Shown here piece by piece: positions 26,880-35,500 of a stretch of 64,000 bases of DNA. Positions within the stretch are counted from its first letter, which is position 1; each line of letters opens with the position of its first letter. Origin of the DNA: JTS-RE37 sp963756115 (GTDB lineage: Bacteria > Bacteroidota > Bacteroidia > Flavobacteriales > Flavobacteriaceae). The position numbers and the translations under genes are program-made. The notes beneath the pieces are model-generated. The model did not search any database, had not been told where the DNA came from, and saw only the letters and a program-made list of their open reading frames with translations. The stretch is from contig CAVWMN010000003.1 in assembly GCA_963756115.1 (NCBI GenBank), forward strand, positions 1,364,001 to 1,428,000, given 5' to 3'.

Positions 26880-29543
26880 ATGAAATCAATAGTTGCACAT
26901 TCCACTCTCAGCAGACCCACGATCTTTTTACTCCTTTTTTTTCTTTGCCTGCAGCTGTCTGTGGCACAGTCGGTCATTTCCGGGCGGGTAACCGGGGAGG
27001 ACAATGCCGCCCTTCCGGGCGCCAATATCCTTGTTATGGGTGCTACCGAAGGCGCGTATACAAATGAGAATGGAGATTTTGAACTGAATACAACCATACC
27101 CTTTCCTTTTGAAATTGAGGTATCTTTTGTGGGGTATCGATCCAGGACACTGACGATAGAGAAATCGGTCACCGACCTCCTTATATTCCTGGAAACCCTG
27201 CCCGGTAATGAAGTCGTTGTCTCGGTATCAAGGAAACAGGAAATGGTGCAGGTTGCGCCCGCTTCTGTAAGTCTGCTTACGGAGCGGAAATTGCGCAGCG
27301 ACGCGGTAGTGGATCCGATGCTCTCCCTGAGGAACCTTCCCGGGGTAGATATTGCCCAGTACAGTGTGGGCGGCGGCCAGATTACCTTAAGGGGCCGGTC
27401 TGAAGTCTTCCAGACTGAGACTTTTATTATTGCTGATTACCGCAATATTGTGATCCCCAGCCTTGGTTTCCTGGCCTTTGGGCAACACCCGATCGATATG
27501 CTCGACCTGGAGCGGATAGAGGTCATAAAGGGCCCGGCGTCCGCCTTGTATGGCCCCGGTGTGGAAGCGGGCATTGTACATTTTATTTCCAAGGACCCAT
27601 TCCGGCATCCGGGGACTTCCATCAGCGTGGGAGCGGGAAACCGAAACCAGTTCGTTTCTTCCTTCCGGCATGCGGATACGGTTTCGGATAAATTCGCCTA
27701 TAAGATCACAGGGCAGTTCCGGACGGCAAGGGATTTTGAGCTCGATCCCAATGACACGGTTCATGCCGGGAGGATCGCTGCCTATATAACACCCATCAGG
27801 AGTGCCATTACCGGCGAACCTATAGATGCCGTCGTGCCGGATTACAACCAGAATTCGTATGGGGTTACCGGAACGCTGGCTTATAAACCCAATGAAAATA
27901 CCACCTTGTATGCCGTAGGGGGTTATGGGGTATACGAAGGATTATTCCGGACTTCCCAGGGGGAAGCCTACGTGGCCTCCGGACGGCCTTTTGCCCAACT
28001 CCGGCTGAATTCCGGTAATCTCTTCGCCCAGGCTTTCTGGTCGAAGACCAACAGCAAGGATGGGAAAGCTTTTTTGTATAATACAGGGTTGACGACTATT
28101 ACCATTTCGGATCAGTTTGAATCCCAGGTACAATACAATTTCGATTTGGGAAATGAAAAACTGGACCTTACCCTGGGTGGCGATTTCCGCATGGTGAGTA
28201 TAGATACTAAGAACACCATACACGGGCGGTTTGAAGGGGAAGATAATTATACCATTTCAGGGATTTACGCCCAGGGCAAATACGGCATATCTGACAAATT
28301 GGATGCTATCGCTGCCGCCAGGGTGGATCACTTTTCGGCCCTGGATGAGACTTCGTTTGCCCCGCGCCTGGGACTTGTGTATAAACCTTCCGTATCCAAT
28401 ACCTTTCGACTAACCTGGAACAAGGCTTTTGGGGCACCCACTTCGCTGAACCTCTTTGCCGATACCCCCATTGCGGATACCGGCGCTTTCCAGATCTACC
28501 TGCTTAACGGAAAGGAAACACTTAGCTTTAACAATGGCCTTGGGTATAATTTTATCACGCAATCTATTACGCCGGGGGGCAATATGCCCCTGGGCGCACT
28601 GTTTGGCCTGGTGACTTCCGGACTGGCATCATCAGGGCAGTTCCCACAGGGATTGACCGATTACCTTTTTTCCGTTACCCCTGCAATTAATGGTAGTACC
28701 AATGCCATACCCACGGGGCCATCCGTCACCAGATCCCCTTTATCCCTTTCTGAATCTGATATGTTTGAACTGGGTTATAAGGGGGTGATAAACGGTAAGT
28801 GGGCCATCAATGCAGATGTGTATTATTTCAACCGGAAGAAGATACTCAGTGCACCCATCCCCATAGCCCCTTTCCTGGTTTACCCGTTGGCAGGGAATGA
28901 CCTGGGGGCTTCTGTGATAGCCAATACAGACCCCAACGTGCTGGCCCAATACGGGTTTACCCCCGAATCTTTGGCTGCTATCTACTCCGGTACGATTGAA
29001 GGTTTTACCCTGGACGAAAATGGCGCACCTGCGGCATTAGGATTGCTCAAATCGGATAATTCCCCGGCGGGGCTGGGCACCTATGATTTCGCGTATCTGA
29101 ATTTTGACGAAATCGATTACTGGGGTGTGGAACTGGGGGTGGAGTATTTTGTAAATGACGCGCTGAGCTTTTTTGGCAACATTACCTGGTTGAGCAGGAT
29201 CTATTGGGAACAGCTCGCCATTTCCAATTCGGAGTTAACTGCGCCATTGTCCCTGAACACCCCTGATACAAGGGTAAAATTAGGGCTAAACTATTATCCG
29301 GATAAAGGATTTTATTACAATGCGGCGCTTAGGTTGACTTCTGCCTGGGAAAGCGTGAACGGGTTTTCATTTTCGGGTCCGGTAGATGCCTACACGGTGG
29401 CCGATGCGGGGCTCGGTTATAAATTTACCAAACTACAGCTGGGGGTTACCGTTACGAATGTTTTCGACGAAAAGTACCGGGCCATTTACGGCGCACCCGA
29501 TATCCGGAGGTTGGTTTTGGCCCGGGCAGTCTATGAATTTTGA
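26880..29543 (+). CDS. TonB-dependent receptor with carboxypeptidase-regulatory N-domain
   Basis: The protein is 887 residues. A signal peptide ending near LQLSVAQ is followed by a CarboxypepD_reg-like domain (ISGRVTGEDNAALPGANILV ... GAYTNENGDFEL), the plug (SLRNLPGVDIAQYSVGGGQI; RIEVIKGPASALYGPGVEAG) and a 22-strand barrel. The last strand ends in Phe (RAVYEF), as needed for BAM assembly. It imports large scarce ligands using TonB energy. No SusD partner is adjacent, so a glycan role is less likely than siderophore, vitamin or lipid-type cargo. It lies 121 bases after the cyclase, same strand; a link to carotenoid or retinoid uptake is speculation. Confidence 0.92.
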   Translation: MKSIVAHSTLSRPTIFLLLFFLCLQLSVAQSVISGRVTGEDNAALPGANILVMGATEGAYTNENGDFELNTTIPFPFEIEVSFVGYRSRTLTIEKSVTDLLIFLETLPGNEVVVSVSRKQEMVQVAPASVSLLTERKLRSDAVVDPMLSLRNLPGVDIAQYSVGGGQITLRGRSEVFQTETFIIADYRNIVIPSLGFLAFGQHPIDMLDLERIEVIKGPASALYGPGVEAGIVHFISKDPFRHPGTSISVGAGNRNQFVSSFRHADTVSDKFAYKITGQFRTARDFELDPNDTVHAGRIAAYITPIRSAITGEPIDAVVPDYNQNSYGVTGTLAYKPNENTTLYAVGGYGVYEGLFRTSQGEAYVASGRPFAQLRLNSGNLFAQAFWSKTNSKDGKAFLYNTGLTTITISDQFESQVQYNFDLGNEKLDLTLGGDFRMVSIDTKNTIHGRFEGEDNYTISGIYAQGKYGISDKLDAIAAARVDHFSALDETSFAPRLGLVYKPSVSNTFRLTWNKAFGAPTSLNLFADTPIADTGAFQIYLLNGKETLSFNNGLGYNFITQSITPGGNMPLGALFGLVTSGLASSGQFPQGLTDYLFSVTPAINGSTNAIPTGPSVTRSPLSLSESDMFELGYKGVINGKWAINADVYYFNRKKILSAPIPIAPFLVYPLAGNDLGASVIANTDPNVLAQYGFTPESLAAIYSGTIEGFTLDENGAPAALGLLKSDNSPAGLGTYDFAYLNFDEIDYWGVELGVEYFVNDALSFFGNITWLSRIYWEQLAISNSELTAPLSLNTPDTRVKLGLNYYPDKGFYYNAALRLTSAWESVNGFSFSGPVDAYTVADAGLGYKFTKLQLGVTVTNVFDEKYRAIYGAPDIRRLVLARAVYEF

Positions 29544-29756
29544 TTTTGGAAAAGTAATACCAAGCAGCCAGTGATGTCCTAATTACAGTGCCGCGGCGAG
29601 TAAACAGGAATCAGCAAACAGTAAAATCCCGGCCGCGGGGAAAGGAGAATCCACCCCTGGGGCCGGCAGTTCAATTGGGTTAAAAATTGGATTGTTTTCA
29701 ATCCATAAAATGCAATTCGGGTAGTATTTTTACACTTAACCCTAAAACATACTATA

Positions 29757-30125
29757 ATGAAATCAAATTCAAATGAATTTTTGGCCCTTATTACAGGTGC
29801 CGCTATAGGAACTATTGTTGCCATGTTATATGCTCCGGAAAGGGGAGCTGATGTCAGGCGCAAAATTGCAGATTCGGCCAATACAGCCCTTGATGCCGTT
29901 TCCAGGGCCGCCGAAGAACTGAAAGGGAAGGCCGAAGTGGCTATCGAGGAAGGAAAAGGAACCCTTGAATCCCGTTTGAATTCCCTGATAGACAACGCCC
30001 AGCATAAGCCGGTGGAACTCATTGAATTGCTTGAAGGTAAACTGGCGGTGCTTAAAAAGAAGGCGGAACTCAAGGAAAAAAACTTAAAGCAAAACAATAA
30101 ACCGACCTCCGTAAATGTGAACTAA
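29757..30125 (+). CDS. YtxH domain protein
   Basis: The product is 122 residues. One N-terminal membrane helix (FLALITGAAIGTIVAMLYAP) is followed by the family signature PERGADVRRKIADSA and a long Ala/Glu/Lys-rich amphipathic helix. YtxH proteins are small membrane-anchored stress proteins, often induced by envelope or salt stress; molecular role unknown. A perfect stem-loop lies about 100 bases downstream. Confidence 0.85.
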   Translation: MKSNSNEFLALITGAAIGTIVAMLYAPERGADVRRKIADSANTALDAVSRAAEELKGKAEVAIEEGKGTLESRLNSLIDNAQHKPVELIELLEGKLAVLKKKAELKEKNLKQNNKPTSVNVN

Positions 30126-30221
30126 ACCTTCATACCTTGGGTGGTCCGAAACAATCAGGGCGGCCAAAAAGCTTAACCACTGTATCGGCCCACACAGGGG
30201 ATTTTGCATATGCTGCATTGG

Positions 30222-30255
30222 CAAAAACGTATCCCCACCCCGGGATACGTTTTTG
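30222..30255 (+). terminator. Strong stem-loop terminator, probably bidirectional
   Basis: CAAAAACGTATCCC (30222-30235) pairs perfectly with GGGATACGTTTTTG (30242-30255) across a 6-base loop. The A-run and T-run lie in the stem, so either strand presents a GC stem with a U tract. It separates the YtxH gene from the SRPBCC gene. Confidence 0.7.
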
Positions 30256-30419
30256 GTTAGAGGAAGCGCAACCGAAGTGCTGGCCAACAGATGCCTTTTA
30301 TTTCAGCAAAGGGTCGTTGGTATGGCGGGATCAACCCCCGGGAGCGTCGTATTTACACCGCTGTTACCTGTAAAATAATTTACAAATTTGTGGTATAGCA
30401 AATTTAAAATCATGACAGC

Positions 30420-30881
30420 ATGGAACAGATAACCGTAAAGACCACCGTAAAAGCACCGGCGAACAAGGTTTGGGAATTGTGGACCCGCCCGGAACACATT
30501 GTTAAATGGAACAGCCCCTCGCCCGACTGGCATACGCCCAGGGCAACAAATGACCTGAGGCCCGGCGGTAAATTCACCTCCCGGATGGAAGCTAAGGACG
30601 GGAGTATGGGTTTTGATTTCGCTGGCACTTATGACAAAGTGGTACCACAAAATGAGATCGCTTTTACGATGGGTGACGGCCGGAAGGTAAATGTGCGCTT
30701 CGAAGAAGCAGATGGCACAACGGAAATTTCAGAAAGCTTTGATCCGGAAACCTCCAACCCGCCCGAACAACAGCGACAGGGGTGGCAGGCGATCATGGAT
30801 AATTTTAAAGCCTACGCTGAAGCAGTAAACAGTGCTACGCCCTTCGTAGCCAAAGGCGAAGAAGGGAACAGTAGGCCGTAA
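30420..30881 (+). CDS. SRPBCC (AHSA1-like) domain protein with repeat-derived tail
   Basis: The product is 153 residues. Most of it is an Aha1/SRPBCC ligand-binding fold: ITVKTTVKAPANKVWELWTR at the start, FTSRMEAKDGSMGFDFAGTY, then VRFEEADGTTEISESFDPE and the closing helix RQGWQAIMDNFKAYAEAV. Such proteins bind hydrophobic small molecules or act as cochaperone-like factors. The last about 15 residues (SATPFVAKGEEGNSRP) are encoded by a dispersed hairpin repeat that has run into the gene and supplies its stop codon. Confidence 0.85.
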   Translation: MEQITVKTTVKAPANKVWELWTRPEHIVKWNSPSPDWHTPRATNDLRPGGKFTSRMEAKDGSMGFDFAGTYDKVVPQNEIAFTMGDGRKVNVRFEEADGTTEISESFDPETSNPPEQQRQGWQAIMDNFKAYAEAVNSATPFVAKGEEGNSRP

Positions 30882-30945
30882 GCAGTTACACGCCCTCCGA
30901 AGCCCAAAGGGCGAAGGAGGGAACTGTAAGCAGTACCACGCCCTC
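30838..30945 (+). repeat. Two hairpin-plus-heptad repeat units
   Basis: The unit ACGCCCTTCGTAGCC, hairpin, GAAGAAGGGAACAGTA occurs at 30838-30875 and, as ACGCCCTCCGAAGCC, hairpin, GAAGGAGGGAACTGTA, at 30891-30930. Both are followed by AGCAGTTAC or AGCAGTACC. The first copy overlaps the end of the SRPBCC gene. Related units are at 7540-7606, 9107-9174, 40783-40815 and 41322-41375. Confidence 0.75.
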
Positions 30946-30969
30946 TTAACCCAAAGAACCTTATTTCCC

Positions 30970-31866
30970 ATGGACAAACACCTGTCATTAAAATACCATG
31001 TACTGGATGTATTTTCCTCCCAACGATATAGCGGCAACCCACTGGCTGTGGTACATGTTGACCAGGAGCTGCCAGTTGGAGTGTATGCGGATATCGCGAA
31101 GGAATTTAACTATTCTGAGACTTCCTTTGTGACCTATACGGAATATGAGAATGTACTGAAGGTACGTTCCTTTACCCCTGCGGGCATCGAGGTAGGTGGT
31201 GCCGGCCATAACTTGCTGGGTGCTGTCGCCCTTATTGTACAGACACAGGCAGCCAACTTTTCAGGTGCCGCTGCACCGATTGTGATCATGCAGGATTCCC
31301 CGATGCGTATTGTGCTGGATGGAAACACGGTGGGAATGGTACAGCAAAAGGCCATAATTGGTGCCCATGTACCCAGAAAACCGCTGGCAGAGGCGTTGGG
31401 ACTTTCTAAGGATGACCTGTACCCTGGGGAACTGGAACCCGTGATGGTGGCTACGGAGGTGAACCACCTGATGGTGCCACTCCGTGATTCAGATGCCCTG
31501 GATCGGGCTGCGGCAGACAAAGGATTGCTGGCCGGTTTATCGGCCGAATTTGGTTTTGAGGGGGTGTATTGTTTTGTGCTTTCGGAAAAGGGCGCGCCCT
31601 ATGTTGCCCATTCCCGGTTTTTTAATCCCGGGATCGGAATCATTGAGGATCCGGCAACCGGGAGCGCAGCGGGGCCCCTCACAGGGTTTTTACATCACCA
31701 TGGGATTATCCGCATGGATACGGAATACGAGGTATTGCAGGGGGAACAGATGGGCAGGCCATCGGTACTGAGGTGCAAGGTAACCGATGAGGGTATCGTG
31801 ATCAGCGGTACGGCTATCATCGTGATGGAAGGCACCCTTTATTATGATAGGGGAGATTTGGAATAA
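30970..31866 (+). CDS. PhzF family isomerase/epimerase
   Basis: This 298-residue protein has the two-lobed diaminopimelate-epimerase fold. The catalytic Glu lies in FNYSETSFV at about residue 44; the second lobe carries IEDPATGSAAGPL. FSSQRYSGNPLAVV and the KYHVLDVFSS opening are standard for PhzF-like enzymes. No other phenazine genes are nearby, so it is a general PhzF homologue of unknown substrate. The gene ends with a 7-nt repeat (TAAGTAA GAAGTTA) beginning at the stop codon. The Kazal lipoprotein starts 15 bases later. Confidence 0.9.
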   Translation: MDKHLSLKYHVLDVFSSQRYSGNPLAVVHVDQELPVGVYADIAKEFNYSETSFVTYTEYENVLKVRSFTPAGIEVGGAGHNLLGAVALIVQTQAANFSGAAAPIVIMQDSPMRIVLDGNTVGMVQQKAIIGAHVPRKPLAEALGLSKDDLYPGELEPVMVATEVNHLMVPLRDSDALDRAAADKGLLAGLSAEFGFEGVYCFVLSEKGAPYVAHSRFFNPGIGIIEDPATGSAAGPLTGFLHHHGIIRMDTEYEVLQGEQMGRPSVLRCKVTDEGIVISGTAIIVMEGTLYYDRGDLE

Positions 31867-31881
31867 GTAAGAAGTTAGTCT

Positions 31882-32124
31882 ATGAGAAAAAAAAGATTGC
31901 TGTTTGGTATGACTACATTATTTTTCTTGTGTGCAGGGATGTCCTGTGGCGTTAGTAAAAGTACAGGGTGTATTGAAGAGGGCCGGATAAGCAATGACCC
32001 CTGTACCCTGGAATATAACCCCGTGTGCGGGTGTGACGGGAAAACCTATGGCAATCCCTGCCAGGCTGATCACGCCGGACTCATCTCCTGGACAAAAGGG
32101 GAATGCCCGGGGACATCACAATAA
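31882..32124 (+). CDS. Kazal-type protease inhibitor lipoprotein
   Basis: The product is 80 residues. It starts with a lipoprotein signal peptide (RLLFGMTTLFFLCAGMSC, with the lipobox Cys at the end). One Kazal domain follows, with the cysteine pattern C-x(n)-C-x(7)-C-x-C-x(9)-C-x(n)-C: GCIEEGRISNDPC, LEYNPVCGCDGKTYGNPC, ISWTKGEC. Kazal domains inhibit serine proteases; the presumed reactive site is just after the second Cys (CTLEY). It would be membrane-anchored outside the cytoplasm and could protect the cell surface from its own or foreign proteases. Confidence 0.87.
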   Translation: MRKKRLLFGMTTLFFLCAGMSCGVSKSTGCIEEGRISNDPCTLEYNPVCGCDGKTYGNPCQADHAGLISWTKGECPGTSQ

Positions 32125-32223
32125 CCGCATCAGAACAATTGCCGCGATGTAGCAGAGCGCCAGGATGAAGGTTATTATTTCAGGCCGGTTGGGTGATATG
32201 AAGGGGAAATTGATATTTTTCAT
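32116..32223 (-). CDS. Possible 35-residue membrane protein
   Basis: A short minus-strand frame runs from ATG at 32223 to TGA at 32116-32118: MKNINFPFISPNRPEIITFI, then a helix-like stretch LALCYIAAIVLMRLL. It has a polar head with Pro residues and one clean membrane segment, and it overlaps the Kazal gene tail by nine bases, convergently. Small single-span proteins of this look are common in Bacteroidota, but the coding evidence is only the amphiphilic composition. No promoter box was found. Confidence 0.4.
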   Translation of the reverse strand: MKNINFPFISPNRPEIITFILALCYIAAIVLMRLL

Positions 32224-32589
32224 AGTCTTGGATTTTTGTTTCCTATTTAAAATGGCATGCGGAGCGATCCTTCTGCCGTATCAAAGATTGATAAAATCCT
32301 TCCGGCTCCGTTTAACCTAACGTCAACATTGCATTACTTCTAGGTTATGATACGGATTTCGTGGAAAAATGGATCGCCGCGAGAAAACGATTATTGGGAT
32401 GCGTGATTACCATCATCTTTTGTTAAAACCCTGCTAAACAGGAGCCCGTCCATACGATCCGGCTCCCCCTTTACCACTGCACATACCGTCAATGGGCTAA
32501 AAATTGCCTTAATAAGCGACAAAACTTTAACAGCAATTCCTACTTTTATTTTTTACATGACGTGACCTCCATTTTTAATCCCCCAAATA
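32224..32589 (+). other. Intergenic stretch before the poly-HAMP kinase
   Basis: About 365 bases with no credible gene. TACTTTTA near 32543, close to the TAnnTTTG consensus, is the only promoter-like element seen, about 40 bases before the kinase start. Confidence 0.4.
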
Positions 32590-35500
32590 ATGGCTAAAAA
32601 GACAATTCCTGCTCCCGTGGCATCAGTTGCCGATACATCAACCGCTAAATCCATACATTCGAAGCGCCCGGGTGCCAAAAGAAACTCCCCGGAAACCCCT
32701 TCCACGCCGGATGAGGTAACCCGTAAGCCACTGAAACGTAAAGCCCGTAGGGTACCCCATGATGAAATGTTCCAGGACAGCGAATATATGCACGGGCAGC
32801 TTGACCGGCTGATCTTTGCGCTCGAAGCCTTCCGGGAAGGGGATATTTCAGTGCGACTCTCCAAAGAGCGGAATGACAAATTCGCTGACCTGGCTGAAGC
32901 ATACAATACCATGGTAGAAATGATCGGGGGGGTAAGTACAGAGGTATCCCGGATCTCGCGGGTAGGTGGGATTGAAGGGAACCTGGATGCCCGGGCCGAA
33001 TTCATGGCCGCTACGGGTGTCTGGAAAGATATGATCGATAACATCAACATCCTGATCGAGGCTATCGCCAAACCGGTACTGGAGGTAAGCCGAATCCTGA
33101 ACAGTATAGCCGGGGGGAAACTGGAAGATAAATTCAGTCTTACCGTTACCGGGGATTTCAGGGCCATGGCCGATGTGATCAACCGCACACTGGGCAGCCT
33201 CAACATTTTTGCCGAACAGGTAACCCAGGTAGCCCGGGAAGTAGGGGTGGAAGGAAAGCTGGGCGGGCAGGCCAGTGTGCCAAACGTTTCAGGGACCTGG
33301 AAGGACCTTACGGATAATGTGAACCAAATGGCCAGCAACCTGACGGAACAGGTACGGGAAATCGCCCGCGTGACAACTGCGGTCGCAGATGGCGACCTAT
33401 CCCGGAAAATTACAGAGGAAGGCAAAGGCGGGGAAGTACTGGGGCTCTCCACTACCATCAACCGGATGGTGGATTCCCTGAACATCTTCGCAGCAGAGGT
33501 GACAAATGTGGCGCGTGAAGTGGGGGTGGAAGGAAAACTGGGCGGGCAGGCCAAAGTACCTGATGTGGCCGGAACCTGGAAAGACCTTACCGAAAACGTA
33601 AATACCATGGCCGCAAACCTTACCGTACAGGTACGTGAAATTGCCGGTGTGGCGACTTCCGTGGCAAACGGGGATCTTTCCAAAAAGATCACCATCGATG
33701 TAAAAGGCGAGATCGCTGAACTGAAAGATACCATCAACCAGATGGTGGATTCCCTCAATATCTTTTCCGATGAGGTAACCCGGGTGGCCCGGGAAGTGGG
33801 TACTGAAGGGAAGCTGGGTGGACAGGCCGATGTGCCCGATGTGGCAGGGACCTGGAAAGACCTTACGGACAATGTGAACACGATGGCCACCAACCTTACC
33901 AACCAGGTCCGGGAGATCGCTTCCGTTACCACGGCAGTTGCCCAGGGAGACCTGACACAAAAAATTACGGAAGATGGGAAGGGCGGCGAAGTACTGGTAC
34001 TTTCCAATACGATCAATAGCATGGTGGATTCCCTCACCCTTTTTGCCGCTGAGGTAACCAGGGTGGCCCGGGAAGTGGGCACCGAAGGGAAGCTGGGGGG
34101 CCAGGCTACAGTGCCCAGTGCTGCCGGTACCTGGAAGGACCTTACAGACAATGTGAACATTATGGCCTCCAACCTTACTACACAGGTGCGGGAGATTGCG
34201 AATGTGGCAACCGCAGTGGCAGATGGTGACCTGTCGCAGAAGATCACTATTGACGTAAAAGGGGAGATCGCCGAACTGAAGGATACTATTAACAAGATGG
34301 TGGATTCCCTCAATATCTTTTCAGACGAGGTTACCCGGGTGGCCCGGGAAGTGGGTACGGAAGGGATCCTAGGAGGGCAGGCGAAGGTTCCTGATGTGGC
34401 CGGAACTTGGAAGGACCTAACGGACAACGTAAACTACATGGCCTCCAACCTCACCACCCAGGTGCGCGAGATCGCAAATGTAGCAACTGCGGTGGCCAAA
34501 GGCGACCTGGCCCAGAAGATCGCCATTGAGGCAAAAGGGGAAATTGCAGAACTAAAGGAAACCATCAATACCATGGTGGACTCCCTGAATATCTTTTCCG
34601 ATGAGGTAACCCGGGTAGCGCGGGAGGTGGGCACCGAAGGGATCCTCGGCGGGCAGGCAAGGGTGCCCAATGTTGGGGGCGCCTGGCTGGAACTTACAGA
34701 AAACGTGAATACGATGGCCTTTAACCTTACCACCCAGGTGCGGGAAATAGCTTCTGTTACAAAGGCCGTCGCCAATGGCGACCTTAGTCAAAAGATATCT
34801 GAAGAGGAAAAAGGGGGCGAGGTGCTGGAACTCTCCACGATCATCAATACCATGGTGGATTCCCTGAACATCCTCTCCAACGAAGTAACCCGGGTGGCCC
34901 GGGAAGTGGGCACAGAGGGGATGCTGGGCGGGCAGGCCGAAGTGCCTAATGTGGCCGGGGCCTGGTTAGACCTTACCGGAAATGTGAATACCATGGCGAG
35001 CAACCTTACCAGCCAGGTGCGGGAGATCGCCAATGTGGCCACCGCGGTGGCGAACGGTGACCTTTCGCGAAAGATATCCATCGATGTAAAAGGCGAGATT
35101 GCAGAACTGAAGGATACTATCAACCAGATGGTGGATTCCCTGAACATCTTTGCTGCTGAAGTAACAAGGGTTGCCCGGGAAGTAGGCACAGAAGGGATGC
35201 TGGGCGGGCAGGCCGAGGTACCGGATGTGGCCGGAACCTGGAAAGGGCTGACGGATAATGTAAATACCATGGCCAGCAACCTTACCACCCAGGTACGGGA
35301 GATCGCTTCAGTTACCACGGCCGTAGCAAATGGCGACCTTAGCCAAAAGATTTCGGAAGAGGGCAAAGGGGGGGAGGTACTGGAGCTATCCACGACCATC
35401 AACCGGATGGTGGATGCCCTCAATATATTTGCCGATGAGGTGACCAACGTGGCCCGGGAAGTGGGCACCGAAGGGATACTCGGAGGGCAGGCAGAAGTGC

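Noticed and set aside
32553..34427. 624-codon open frame on the minus strand opposite the HAMP array, and a 379-codon one at 34788-35927
   Set aside because: They are antisense shadows of a repetitive gene; the Ser/Thr/Arg-rich translation simply repeats with the HAMP units and has no domain.
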